From Pseudarthrobacter sp. NamB4 (GTDB taxonomy: Bacteria; Actinomycetota; Actinomycetes; Actinomycetales; Micrococcaceae), in assembly GCF_005796185.1 (NCBI RefSeq), contig NZ_VAHM01000021.1, positions 1 through 64,000 of the forward strand: a stretch of 64,000 bases of DNA, given 5' to 3'. Below are positions 8,371 to 16,490 of this stretch, in pieces; within the stretch, counting starts at the first letter, position 1, and each line of letters begins with the position of its first letter. Position numbers and translations under genes: made by a program. The notes beneath the pieces were generated by a model that was not told the origin of the DNA, searched no databases, and was given only the letters and a program-made list of their open reading frames with translations.

Positions 8371-9750
8371 TTAGCTGACGTACCGGTTGCGGCCGGCGCG
8401 GTACCCGAAGACGGCCGCCAGCAGGCCGACCATGATGAACAGGAGTCCGGCGGCCTTGAAGGACCCGGTGGCCTGGTGCAATTGGCCCACCATCAGGGTC
8501 CCGGTGGAACCCAGCCCGTAGCCAACGCCCTGCATCATGCCGGAAAGATGGGCTGCAGTGTGCCCGTCGCGGGTGCGGAGCATGATCATCGTCAGCGCCA
8601 CTGCGGTAAGGCTTCCTTGGCCCAGCCCCAGCAGGCCGGCCCACACCCAGATGAGTTCCAGCGGGCCGAAGATGCTCAGCGCAAAGCCGCCGCCGGTCAT
8701 GAGGGCCACCACTGTGTTGATGGTGCGCTGGTCCCGGAATCTGGAGGCCAGTGCGGGCGCGAACAGGGACCCCAGCATCTGCAGCACAATGCTCACGGAC
8801 ACGATCAGCCCGGCGGTGCCCCCGTCCACGCCGCGTTCGCGCAGGATCGGTGCCAGCCATGCGAAGACGCTGAAGGACATCATGGCCTGCAGCACCATGA
8901 AGATGGTGACCTGCCACGCCACCGCGGAGCGCCATACATTGACCCCGGTGCTGACGGCCTGGTGCTTGACGCGGGGCTGGCGGACTGCCACCGGCAGGAA
9001 CAGCAGGAGCACGACGGCGGCAGGAACCGCCCAGGACCAGAGGGCCAGCGTCCACTCCCCCGTGGCCGTATAGACCGGGTAGGTCAGGCCCGCGCCCAAT
9101 GCAGCAGAGGCACAGATGGCGGTGGTGTAGAGGCCTCCCATCAGGCCAAGCCGGTGCGGGAAGTCCCGCTTCACCAGCCCGGGCAGGAGCACGTTGCACA
9201 GCGCGATGGCGGCCCCGCAGGCGGCGGTCCCGGCGAGCAGCGCGGGCAGGTGGCCGGCAACCTGCCCGGCTCCGGGGAAACCCAGCTCGGCAGGGCGCAG
9301 CAGGAGTCCCGCGGTCAGGACAGCCATGGCGCCCAGGAGCACCCGCTCCGCTCCCAACCGCCGCGCAAGCACGGGCGCAGCCGGAGCGAACACGCCCAGC
9401 AGCGTCACCGGCGCGGTGGTCAGCACCACCACGGCCCACCCGGGGAGCGACGCCTGGGCTGTTACCTCCGGCAGGACCGCGGAGAAGCTGGAAAAGACCG
9501 TTCGCAGGTTCAGGCCGATCAGGACCAGGCACAGCCCCAGGTACGCGAGCTGGCGACGGCTGCCCAGGGCTGTGGGCGCGGGGGCAGGCAGCTCATCTAT
9601 CTCGGCGTCCACCAGGTTGTCTGGTTGCACCGGGTTTTCGGCCTGGCGCTCCGCCGCCGGCTGCCCGGTCCGCCGCTTCTTCGCCGCCGCGTCTGTCGCT
9701 TCCGTCACCCGCCCATTCTTGCAGGAGGACCGGCGGACGAAGTTATCCAC
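8371..9750 (-). CDS. CynX/NimT-family MFS transporter
   Basis: A 459-aa MFS protein of the CynX/NimT (cyanate/2-nitroimidazole transporter-like) type. Recognisable features are GLNLRTVFSSFSAVLPE in TM1 and the repeated loop RRLGAERVLLGAM. A charged cytoplasmic N-terminus of about 65 residues precedes TM1. The longest start is a GTG at 9750. A second GTG at 9708 (VTEATDAAAKK) is also possible, and neither has a strong ribosome-binding site. It lies directly upstream of the other MFS gene in an apparent operon. Substrate unknown. Confidence 0.88.
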   Translation of the reverse strand: MDNFVRRSSCKNGRVTEATDAAAKKRRTGQPAAERQAENPVQPDNLVDAEIDELPAPAPTALGSRRQLAYLGLCLVLIGLNLRTVFSSFSAVLPEVTAQASLPGWAVVVLTTAPVTLLGVFAPAAPVLARRLGAERVLLGAMAVLTAGLLLRPAELGFPGAGQVAGHLPALLAGTAACGAAIALCNVLLPGLVKRDFPHRLGLMGGLYTTAICASAALGAGLTYPVYTATGEWTLALWSWAVPAAVVLLLFLPVAVRQPRVKHQAVSTGVNVWRSAVAWQVTIFMVLQAMMSFSVFAWLAPILRERGVDGGTAGLIVSVSIVLQMLGSLFAPALASRFRDQRTINTVVALMTGGGFALSIFGPLELIWVWAGLLGLGQGSLTAVALTMIMLRTRDGHTAAHLSGMMQGVGYGLGSTGTLMVGQLHQATGSFKAAGLLFIMVGLLAAVFGYRAGRNRYVS

Positions 9751-9789
9751 ATAGCGGCCGGAGACCTACTGCCGGCAAGCCCTCGACCA

Positions 9790-9795
9790 TAGCGT
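9790..9795 (+). promoter_or_regulatory. Possible leaderless -10 element
   Basis: TAGCGT lies 7 nt before the ATG at 9803. A GGGAGG is present but directly abuts the start codon, too close to act as a normal ribosome-binding site. Confidence 0.35.
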
Positions 9796-9802
9796 GGGAG
9801 GC

Positions 9803-10222
9803 ATGAGCAGCGTCCAACCGCCCGGCCCGGGCCCGCCACCCCAAGACTCCGCGCTTTCAGATGTGACCGATCGTGCGGCCATCGGAAGCCTGATCCTTGC
9901 TTTCCTTTCACCCATCAGCATCTACATCAGCGGTCCCATCGGTTTATTTACCATGCTGCTGACGGCGGGACCCACCACTCATACGCCGCTGACTTGGCTG
10001 GCACCCGTCTTCTTCTGGAGCCTCCCCTTTCTCGTGGGAGTCAGCTCTGTCTCACTGGCCCGTTCCTGCCTGCGGAAGTCAAGGCGCCTGTCCAGCAGTT
10101 GGGTTGTGGCGATGACCTCGTTGACGTTTATGGGCATCTTCTTCCTCGTCGGTCTGCTCGTCACGCTGCATTTTTTGAGTGGATCGGGCTTACTTTGCCG
10201 ACTCTTTGCGCCGGTTCCATAG
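9803..10222 (+). CDS. Small membrane protein of unknown function
   Basis: A 139-aa protein that I do not recognise. A Pro-rich N-terminus (PPGPGPPPQ) is followed by three likely membrane spans, around residues 27-50, 62-82 and 102-125 (the last near MTSLTFMGIFFLVG). The overall look resembles the short DUF4190-type membrane proteins common in actinobacteria, but no family motif is clear. A GTG three codons earlier is an alternative start. It stands alone between the MFS pair and trmB. Confidence 0.6.
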   Translation: MSSVQPPGPGPPPQDSALSDVTDRAAIGSLILAFLSPISIYISGPIGLFTMLLTAGPTTHTPLTWLAPVFFWSLPFLVGVSSVSLARSCLRKSRRLSSSWVVAMTSLTFMGIFFLVGLLVTLHFLSGSGLLCRLFAPVP

Positions 10223-10273
10223 CTGTCCGGATGGCACTCTTCCCCTCCTCCGGCCACCGGTATTCTGGAGGGG

Positions 10274-11197
10274 ATGAGCGAATCCCCAGAAAATCCCCAG
10301 CAGCCGCATGCCCCGAGGCCCGTCACTCCCGGGACACAGGCTTCCTTTGGCACGTACGGCGGCCGGCCGGTCAGCTTTGTCCGCCGCGGCACCCGCTTGC
10401 AGGGCCGCCGGCAAGCTGCGTGGGAAGAGCACGCGGAGCGGTGGGCTGTGAACGTCCCGCGCCACGTTGCCAACACCTCTGTCCACCCCGACTATGTTTT
10501 CGACGCCGAGGCGGAGTTCGGCCGCAAGGCACCCCTGATCGTCGAGATCGGTTCCGGCCTGGGCGACGCCATCTGCCACGCCGCCGAGCAGAACCCGGAC
10601 ACCGATTTCCTGGCCGTGGAGGTCTACACCCCGGGGCTCGCCAACACCATCATGAAAATCAACAGCCGCGGCCTTCAGAACGTACGGGTAGTGGAGGCCA
10701 ACGCCCCGGAAGTCCTGGCCACCATGCTCCCGCCCGGCTCGGTCACCGAATTGTGGGTATTTTTCCCGGACCCGTGGCACAAGTCCCGGCACCACAAGCG
10801 CCGACTGATCCAGCCCGAGTTCGCGGAGCTGGCAGCCCGCGCACTTAAACCGGGCGGGCTGTGGCGGATCGCAACCGACTGGTCCAACTATGCGGTCCAC
10901 GTGCGGGACGTCCTGGCCGGTTCAGAGGACTTCGAAAACCTGCACACCGGCGAGCGCCGCGGACCCGAAAGCCCCCTGACGCACGTGTGGCAGTCCGGCG
11001 TGGAGTCCGTGGTGGGTGGCGCGCCGGTGAGGGAGGGCCGCGCCCCGGTCAGCACCGAGCACACCGGACCCAACGAAGGAATCGACGAAACAGGGGGTTG
11101 GGCACCACGATTCGAGGGCAGGATCCGGACCAGCTTCGAGGCGAAGGCACACGAGGCCGGGCGGCTGATCTTCGACCTCTGCTACCGCCGGCGGTAG
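10274..11197 (+). CDS. trmB: tRNA (guanine-N7-)-methyltransferase
   Basis: A 307-aa TrmB that methylates G46 of the tRNA variable loop using SAM. Motif I is IVEIGSGLGDAI, and the diagnostic FPDPWHKSRHHKRR motif with catalytic Asp is present, followed by PGGLWRIATDW. The protein is longer than the roughly 240-aa E. coli enzyme. It has a 60-residue N-terminal extension and an insert around residues 225-275 (SPLTHVWQSG onward), both usual in high-GC Gram-positives. GGAGGGG directly precedes the ATG region and supports this start. Confidence 0.95.
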   Translation: MSESPENPQQPHAPRPVTPGTQASFGTYGGRPVSFVRRGTRLQGRRQAAWEEHAERWAVNVPRHVANTSVHPDYVFDAEAEFGRKAPLIVEIGSGLGDAICHAAEQNPDTDFLAVEVYTPGLANTIMKINSRGLQNVRVVEANAPEVLATMLPPGSVTELWVFFPDPWHKSRHHKRRLIQPEFAELAARALKPGGLWRIATDWSNYAVHVRDVLAGSEDFENLHTGERRGPESPLTHVWQSGVESVVGGAPVREGRAPVSTEHTGPNEGIDETGGWAPRFEGRIRTSFEAKAHEAGRLIFDLCYRRR

Positions 11198-11243
11198 CAG
11201 AGGCCTCTGTCCGGCCACTAAACGGACATGGCACGATTGCCCT

Positions 11244-12145
11244 ATGTGCAGGGCACGCGCATCAGCACAGCACTTGCACAGAGGAACAGCCACCAAAAGC
11301 GAACTCAGGCAGGCCGTGGACGCGACGGAGAACGTCACCAACTCCCGCACGCTGGAACTGCTTGCCAGGGCTGGGTTCGCGGCGAGCGGCATCCTGCATC
11401 TGCTGGTGGGCGCGATCGGCCATCCGGCTGGCTTTTGGCGGGACCGGGAACGCCGATTTCAGCGGTGCGGTGGCGGAGCTCGCCATCCAGCCTGCAGGAC
11501 CCTTCCTGTTATGGGCGAGTTTTGCAGCCTGCGCGGGCCCTGGCACTCTGGCAAACCAGTGACGCCATCTTTGACTACAACGTGACGCCATCTTTGACTA
11601 CAACCACCTGCCCACCAGGTAAAAGGCCGGGAAAAGGCCAAGGCGGGTGCGCAGGCCCTCGTGTTCGCCGGGCTTGCGCTCACGCTGGTGTCCTTCGCCA
11701 GGGGAACAGGCTCGGGCGCGGACAACCAAAGGGCCGCCAGCGACCTTACCGTTGCCCTGATGAAGGCACCGGGCGGTGTTGCCCTGCTGGTCCTGCTCGG
11801 CACCGCCATCGCCGTGCCAGGGGTGGTCTATGGCATCCGCGGCCTGCGGAAGGCGTTTCAAAAGCACCTTGCCACGCCGGCGTCCCCGTTCCTGCGCACA
11901 GCTGTGACCGTCCTGGGCGTGGCAGGTTACGTTGCCAAGGGAACGGTGCTGCTGCTGACGGGCCTGCTGATCGCCGTCGCCACCCTGCAGGTCCCCCCTG
12001 AGGATTCGACCGGGCTCGACGGCGGCCTGCGGGCCCTGCGCGACCAGCCGTTGGGCATGTACCTCCTCGCCGCGGTGGGCTAGGGCCTCGTCTGTACGGC
12101 GTGTTCATGATGGTGCGCGCCAGGCTGGCCCGGATGACCAGGTGA
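11244..12145 (+). pseudogene. Decayed DUF1206 membrane protein gene
   Basis: Pieces of a DUF1206 protein (three repeats of a two-helix unit) can be read only by changing frame several times. LARAGFAASGILHLLVGAI is in one frame, then LAFGGTGNADFSGAVAEL in the next, then ALALWQTSDAIFDYN in the third. After a 23-bp tandem duplication and another shift comes REKAKAGAQALVFAGLALT through LGMYLLAAVG, and finally YGVFMMVRARLARMT in yet another frame, ending at 12145. At least four frame changes are needed. An intact open frame of about 140 aa remains from 11661 to 12083. Either the gene is dead or the sequence here is of poor quality. Confidence 0.8.
11559..11604 (+). repeat. Perfect 23-bp tandem duplication
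   Basis: The unit GTGACGCCATCTTTGACTAC plus AAC occurs twice back to back (11559-11581 and 11582-11604). Its length is not a multiple of three, so it shifts the frame of the DUF1206 gene at a DAIFDYN segment. Confidence 0.95.
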
Positions 12146-12162
12146 CCGGAAGGCAGCACAAC

Positions 12163-12822
12163 TCACGGCACAGTGATGACAGCGACGGCCTGCTGCCTGC
12201 CGTCCCGCAGTTCAACGCTCGAAATGCTGCCCAGCTGGATGGGTGTGGCCCCGGTGACCCGAACCCTTCCACCGGGTGTTGCAGTCCAGGCGCACGCGCG
12301 GTCTTCACTGCCGCCGCGGTCCCGCACCCACAGCGACAACGTCCCGTCCTGCGGCAGGCTGCTTCCGTTCACGGCCAGCTCGGTTCCCCAGGTCTTCCGG
12401 GCCAGGTCGATGCTGAACTGCAGCCCTCCCCCTGACTGCACGGAGTATGTGGCGTCGGGCGAGTCGGGCCGGGCCAACAGCGGCCCCGCCAGGATGCCCA
12501 GGGTGAGGCAAGCCGCGGCGACCGCAGCCAGCAGCGCCGCCCTCCGCCGTCGTATCTTCCGACGACGGTTTGCCAGTTTGGCAAGGAGCGGCGCTGCAGT
12601 GGACGAGCCGGTGGCGGCAGTGGCACGTGAATCGAGGGTCAGCGACACCGCGTCTGGAACGGGAAGGTTATCCAGGATTACGGGAATCCCCTCGAGCCTG
12701 GCCAGCTCCTCCCGGCAGGCAGCGCACTGCTTGAGGTGGGCGGCAAAAGCTGCCCGGTCAAGGGCATCAAGGCCGCCCAGGAGGTAGGCGCCGAGCAACT
12801 GGTGTGAATCGGCTGCCTTCAC
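12163..12822 (-). CDS. Anti-sigma factor with zinc-binding (ZAS) domain
   Basis: A 219-aa RskA/RslA-type anti-sigma factor. The cytoplasmic N-terminus holds the zinc anti-sigma motif His29-x3-Cys33-x2-Cys36. One membrane span lies near residues 93-113 (ALLAAVAAACLTLGILAG), and an extracytoplasmic RskA-like C-terminal domain (about 100 residues) contains the SLWVRDRGG and VTGATPIQLG strands. It would hold the adjacent ECF sigma factor inactive until stress triggers release or proteolysis. The start codon overlaps the sigma stop (ATGA), so the pair is translationally coupled. Confidence 0.92.
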   Translation of the reverse strand: MKAADSHQLLGAYLLGGLDALDRAAFAAHLKQCAACREELARLEGIPVILDNLPVPDAVSLTLDSRATAATGSSTAAPLLAKLANRRRKIRRRRAALLAAVAAACLTLGILAGPLLARPDSPDATYSVQSGGGLQFSIDLARKTWGTELAVNGSSLPQDGTLSLWVRDRGGSEDRACAWTATPGGRVRVTGATPIQLGSISSVELRDGRQQAVAVITVP

Positions 12823-13313
12823 TGTTCCACCCCCATCTCGTCCAGGATGGTGCGCAGTGCCCTCACGGCGTAGTACGCGCGGGACTTCACCGTCCCGCTG
12901 GGGATATTAAGCTGCACCGCGGTTTCGTTGACGGTGAGCCGGCGGTAGTGGAGGGCCACCAGGACATCCCGGTGCTCCCTGCTCAACCGGAGCAGGGCTT
13001 CCTCCACGAGCACCCGGGTGAGCAGCTCATCCACTTTTTCCCTGACCCCGGCAGCGTCCGGGCTGCCTTCGAGGGATTCGGGCCGGCGCTGGGCGCGCCG
13101 GTAGTTGTCAATCATGATGTTCCTGGCCGTCCGGTACAGGTAACTGCGGAGGCTGCCGTCAATGTCCGGGGCATGTTGCCACACGCGGAGCACCGTCTCC
13201 TGCACCACATCCTCGGCCGCTTGGGGGTCCTTGGAGGCGCTGATGACGAAACGGCGGAGCGCGGGGCCGTGTTCGCGGTAGATGGACTCCACCACATCGT
13301 CATCGAGCGGCAT
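12819..13313 (-). CDS. ECF RNA polymerase sigma factor, SigL-like
   Basis: A 164-aa ECF sigma factor with region 2 (DPQAAEDVVQETVLRVW and SYLYRTARNIMIDNYR) and region 4 helix-turn-helix (LTVNETAVQLNIPSGTVKSR). The compact size, the adjacent zinc anti-sigma and the TGAAC-N16-CGT promoters in front of it and of the divergent lipoprotein gene all match the SigL/RslA type known from mycobacteria. That assignment is inferred from promoter and context. A promoter of the same type directly upstream suggests autoregulation. Confidence 0.92.
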   Translation of the reverse strand: MPLDDDVVESIYREHGPALRRFVISASKDPQAAEDVVQETVLRVWQHAPDIDGSLRSYLYRTARNIMIDNYRRAQRRPESLEGSPDAAGVREKVDELLTRVLVEEALLRLSREHRDVLVALHYRRLTVNETAVQLNIPSGTVKSRAYYAVRALRTILDEMGVEQ

Positions 13314-13361
13314 GACGCCCCTCCCGCCTCAGCTTTATTCAAGGTTTCCGCTTACCCCCTG

Positions 13362-13389
13362 AAAACGCCGCCAGCCGGCGAAAAGTTCA
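13362..13389 (-). promoter_or_regulatory. ECF (SigL-type) promoter for the sigma/anti-sigma operon
   Basis: On the minus strand TGAACT (13389-13384) is separated by exactly 16 nt from CGTTTT (13367-13362). It lies about 50 nt upstream of the sigma start, consistent with autoregulation. Confidence 0.65.
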
Positions 13390-13407
13390 AACAGGGGGCA
13401 CCTGCCG

Positions 13408-13434
13408 TGAACCATTTTCCGTCCCGACGCGTGG
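13408..13434 (+). promoter_or_regulatory. ECF (SigL-type) promoter for the lipoprotein gene
   Basis: TGAACC (13408-13413), a 16-nt spacer, then CGTGG (13430-13434). This matches the published mycobacterial SigL consensus TGAACC-N16-CGT and lies 52 nt before the lipoprotein ATG. It is back to back with the sigma operon's promoter. Confidence 0.7.
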
Positions 13435-13486
13435 TAGGGGTTAGCGTCCGGTGATCCGACGCCGGGCCCAGCCAAGGAGCAACGCC

Positions 13487-14035
13487 ATGAAACACCATGT
13501 GAGCGCAGGCCTCGCCATCCTGGCCCTTTCAGCTGCACTGACTGGCTGCGGAGGCGGTACCGGCACGTCGCCGGAAACCAGCCCGGCTGTCACGGCAGGA
13601 ACACCCCTGGCCTCTGCAACCGCGCCCGCCGCCTCTGTTTCCCCCTCATCGGCCACCCCCACGTCGGCGGCAAGTGCTGCCGTCGGCCTCAAGACGGCAT
13701 CTTCAAGCGCGGGCACCATCGTGGTGGATGCCAACGGAATGAGCGTCTACTTCTTCACGAAGGACGTTAAGGACTCCGGAACCAGCGCCTGCACCGATGC
13801 CTGCCTGGCGGCATGGCCGCCCGTCCTCACGGAGTCGGCGACGCCGGCCGCGGAGGGCATCACGGGTGAGCTGGGCACCATCCCCACGCCGGACGGCAAG
13901 CAGCAGGTCACCCTGAACGGCATGCCGCTGTACTACTTCGCGAAGGACACCAAGCCAGGAGACGTCATGGGCCAGGGCGTCAACGACGTCTGGTACCTCG
14001 CGGACCCGTCGGGCGAAATGATTCGGGCGATGTGA
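13487..14035 (+). CDS. Secreted lipoprotein with PF03640-type repeats
   Basis: A 182-aa lipoprotein. The signal peptide ends in the lipobox LTGC (Cys21). After a Thr/Ala/Ser-rich linker come two copies of the secreted repeat: GMSVYFFTKDVKDSGTSAC...WPP and GMPLYYFAKDTKPGDVMGQG...W. Proteins of this kind sit on the outer face of the membrane and are suspected to take part in redox or metal handling; the biochemical role is unknown. The ATG has AAGGAG at a good distance. It is divergent from the sigma/anti-sigma operon and carries a matching ECF promoter, so it is the likely regulon target. Confidence 0.85.
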   Translation: MKHHVSAGLAILALSAALTGCGGGTGTSPETSPAVTAGTPLASATAPAASVSPSSATPTSAASAAVGLKTASSSAGTIVVDANGMSVYFFTKDVKDSGTSACTDACLAAWPPVLTESATPAAEGITGELGTIPTPDGKQQVTLNGMPLYYFAKDTKPGDVMGQGVNDVWYLADPSGEMIRAM

Positions 14036-14118
14036 TCCAGACGGGATATTCCGGTCCAGGGACGCGGTGTAGCAGGCACCTCCGCAGCAGGCACAGCGCG
14101 TCGCCGGGGCGAGGCGCC

Positions 14119-14838
14119 TTACGGCAGCGGGACTGCGGGTAGCGTCCCCGGCAGGGGCAGGTCTGACGGGCCGGGGACGGGTACCGGCGGCCATTGGCCC
14201 AAGCCGTCGGTGAGGTGTTCGGGGACGGTAGTGGGCACGTGCTCAGCCGCAGGATCTTTTGCGGGTTTGCCGGGGGCGGCAGTCTCCGCGACTGGCGTCT
14301 CCGTGATGGTCGGAGCAGCCGGCGGCGCCACCGGGGGCTTAGCGGCGGGCGAGGACGCCGGCGCTGCCGGCACCGTTGCCGGACCGGCGGGAACCTGTTG
14401 CAAGGGCGCGGCAGGTTCCTCCGGCTGGTGCCTGGCGGGTGCCGCTCCGGAACCGGTGACAAAGGAAGTGATGACCCGGTTCAGCTGGTTGAAGGAATCG
14501 CGGATCCCCTGGTCCGACGCCGCAGCAACAGCGCCGCCGGCACCGAGCGAAACGGCCACGGACAGTGTAGTGAGGGCAATGCGGCGCTTGGTGCGGCGGC
14601 GGGCGGCCAGTTCGTCGCGCGGCTGGACGTCAGCACGCTGCGGGACTTCCTGAAGAACCGCAGCGGCCTTAGCGGGCGCCATCAGTGCGGCGATGGCGGC
14701 GGACGGTTCGGGTGCGCCGCCTGCCAGGGCACGGAGTTCCTGCAGTGCCGGGCGGAGCTGGTCGTCGTCTTCCAGCCCTGCCTCCAGCAGCAACTGGTCA
14801 ACGAATCCTTCGCTGCGGGATCCTGCGGTGTCACTCAT
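14119..14838 (-). CDS. Probable membrane anti-sigma protein, Pro/Ala-rich exterior
   Basis: A 239-aa protein coupled to the second ECF sigma gene (its ATG overlaps the sigma stop by 8 nt). The cytoplasmic N-terminus (about 95 residues) has no zinc motif. One membrane span follows RRRTKRRIALTTLSVAVSLG near residues 90-110. The remaining 120 residues are a Pro/Ala-rich low-complexity exterior domain. Gene order and topology suggest an anti-sigma role. No recognised anti-sigma domain is visible, so this is inferred. The longer open frame to 15156 only re-reads the sigma gene. Confidence 0.7.
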   Translation of the reverse strand: MSDTAGSRSEGFVDQLLLEAGLEDDDQLRPALQELRALAGGAPEPSAAIAALMAPAKAAAVLQEVPQRADVQPRDELAARRRTKRRIALTTLSVAVSLGAGGAVAAASDQGIRDSFNQLNRVITSFVTGSGAAPARHQPEEPAAPLQQVPAGPATVPAAPASSPAAKPPVAPPAAPTITETPVAETAAPGKPAKDPAAEHVPTTVPEHLTDGLGQWPPVPVPGPSDLPLPGTLPAVPLP

Positions 14839-15394
14839 GGTTCGCCTGGTTTCTTGTGAGCGTCTGTGCTTTGAGGTTTTGAAGGGCCCTGCGCTGGAGC
14901 TGTTTGATGGCTCCTGTGCTTTTGCCCATGGTGGCGGCCACCTGTTCGATGGACAGGTCTGCCACGACGCGGAGGGCCAGCACTTCCTGGTGTTCATCGC
15001 TGAGTCCGGCCAGCATGTCGGCGGCCCCGCCGGCCAGTTCCACGGCGTGGTCCTCGGCGGAAGGCGTCGTTCTTGCATCGTGCTGGGGATCGTACGGGCT
15101 GAGCTGCGGCCTGCGCTCCAGGCGGCGGTAGTAGTCCACCATCCGCGCGTGCGCAATGGAGAAGATCAGCGACTTGGCGCCTTGGAGCCCACCGGTGAGT
15201 CCGCTGATTTTCGGATAGAACGCCAGGAACACGTCCTGGGTTACCGCCTCGGGATCATCGACTCCGCGCGCCCTGAGGTAGCCCTGCACGGGGCCGGCGA
15301 AGGACCGATAGGCAGCACCGAACAGAACGGCCGGATCCGTTCCGGCCGCATTCTCGAATATGTCGGTCTCTTCTTGGGCCCAAGTGCTTAGCAC
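14831..15394 (-). CDS. ECF-type RNA polymerase sigma factor
   Basis: A 187-aa sigma-70 family protein. Region 2 spans DDPEAVTQDVFLAFYPKI and SLIFSIAHARMVDYYRR. Region 4 spans the ADLSIEQVAATMGKSTGAIKQ helix-turn-helix. The linker between regions 2 and 4 is longer than in the neighbouring SigL-like factor, and region 2.1 reads AAYRSFAGPVQGYLRAR. It is the first gene of a two-gene unit with the putative anti-sigma protein. I found no obvious promoter of its own type. A perfect hairpin separates it from the upstream Ala-rich gene on the same strand. Confidence 0.88.
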   Translation of the reverse strand: MLSTWAQEETDIFENAAGTDPAVLFGAAYRSFAGPVQGYLRARGVDDPEAVTQDVFLAFYPKISGLTGGLQGAKSLIFSIAHARMVDYYRRLERRPQLSPYDPQHDARTTPSAEDHAVELAGGAADMLAGLSDEHQEVLALRVVADLSIEQVAATMGKSTGAIKQLQRRALQNLKAQTLTRNQANHE

Positions 15395-15539
15395 CAGCGG
15401 CTACTCCATCCCCGGATACGGCTCGCGCCTGTCCCGGTTTCCGGTGGGGACTGCCAGTCCATGGTCTTATTGCCTGCCTTGCAGGTGGTCCGGGCCGGGC
15501 TGTTGAACAGCCAACGAGGTTTCTTCAACCCGGACTGCG

Positions 15540-15579
15540 GTACTGCGGGAAACGGAACCTGCGCAGTTTCCCGCAGTAC
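15540..15579. terminator. 14-bp perfect stem-loop
   Basis: GTACTGCGGGAAAC (15540-15553) pairs with GTTTCCCGCAGTAC (15566-15579) across 12 nt. It sits just after the Ala-rich secreted gene and before the sigma gene, both on the minus strand. There is no T run, so termination is likely but not certain. Confidence 0.5.
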
Positions 15580-15596
15580 ACACTAGCCAACGGTCC

Positions 15597-16310
15597 TTAG
15601 CGGACCGAAACGGATGGGGCGTCCACGGCGGCGCTGCCGCCGTCGACCGAAGCGCCGGGAACGGCAGGAACAGCAGGGACGGCCGGAACGGCGGGCTCGC
15701 CGTCGACACCCGGAACGGAAGGCACTGCGGGCACTGCCGGAACAGCAGGCAGCTCGGGACGCTCAACCTCAACAGCGGCGGAACCGGCTGCGGCAGCACC
15801 GGCCTCTGCGGCGGCATCAGCCTCGGCAACGACGTCGGCGCAGAAGCTTTCGACGTTCGCTTCGCCTTCCGCTGCGATCACCAGGGAGGAGAAGCCCTCG
15901 GAGGAAGCATTCAGGCCGCCATTGGTGAAAGCGGTGCACAGGCCGAAGGCTGCAGCACCGGCGGCGTCCACGGCGGTATCCGCAGCAACAGCGGCATCAG
16001 CCTGGGCGGCAACCTTCTCGTCGGTGACCGTGGCTTCGCCAGCGGTCTCAACGTCGGCACCTGCGGCAACGCTGGTGTCAGCGGCTGCGGCTGCATCAGC
16101 AGCGGCCTCGGCAGTTGCCTGCGCGTCAGCGGCTGCTTCTGCCGCCAGTTTCGGGGCCGGTGCCCCAAAGAGGTTGTGGGCGGTCTGCTGAGCTTCGGCA
16201 GGCAGGACGCCGGAAACAGCGGCGGCGCCGGTTCCACCGACGGCAATGGTTCCGGCTGCCAGTACTCCGGCGGCTACTTTGCTGGTGGCGAGAACGGTGA
16301 ACAACGACAT
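15597..16310 (-). CDS. Ala-rich secreted protein with PAVPAVP repeats
   Basis: A 237-aa protein of unknown function. The N-terminus (MSLFTVLATSKVAAGVLAAG) is a probable signal or anchor helix. Then come an Ala-rich, helix-forming region (about residues 50-120), a short conserved-looking core with two Cys residues (FGLCTAFTNG and VESFCADVV), and a C-terminal tail of repeated Pro-Ala-Val triplets (about residues 190-225). The second Met (position 10 of the longest frame) is taken as start. It stands upstream of the second sigma/anti-sigma unit on the same strand, so a link to that cell-envelope stress module is plausible. Confidence 0.7.
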   Translation of the reverse strand: MSLFTVLATSKVAAGVLAAGTIAVGGTGAAAVSGVLPAEAQQTAHNLFGAPAPKLAAEAAADAQATAEAAADAAAAADTSVAAGADVETAGEATVTDEKVAAQADAAVAADTAVDAAGAAAFGLCTAFTNGGLNASSEGFSSLVIAAEGEANVESFCADVVAEADAAAEAGAAAAGSAAVEVERPELPAVPAVPAVPSVPGVDGEPAVPAVPAVPAVPGASVDGGSAAVDAPSVSVR

Positions 16311-16478
16311 GTAGAAACTCCAAAACCTAGACAACACGTTTCAATCCGGGTCCGCCGTGCGGGCCCATCACGTCCTACATCGCCGGTGCCGCCGGAAAGG
16401 TTACGGCTGTGGAGAACTTTTTATCGCCTCGTTTCCTGGTGGCACCGGCGGTGGAACCGGACACCTCCGGGCCACCGC

Positions 16479-16484
16479 TACGAT
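16479..16484 (+). promoter_or_regulatory. Possible leaderless -10 element
   Basis: TACGAT ends 6 nt before the ATG at 16491, and no ribosome-binding site is present. Confidence 0.4.
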
Positions 16485-16490
16485 CGATGC

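Noticed and set aside
8224..9792. 522-codon plus-strand open frame over the CynX-like gene
   Set aside because: His/Gln/Gly-rich shadow frame without domains; the opposite strand encodes a clear MFS transporter.
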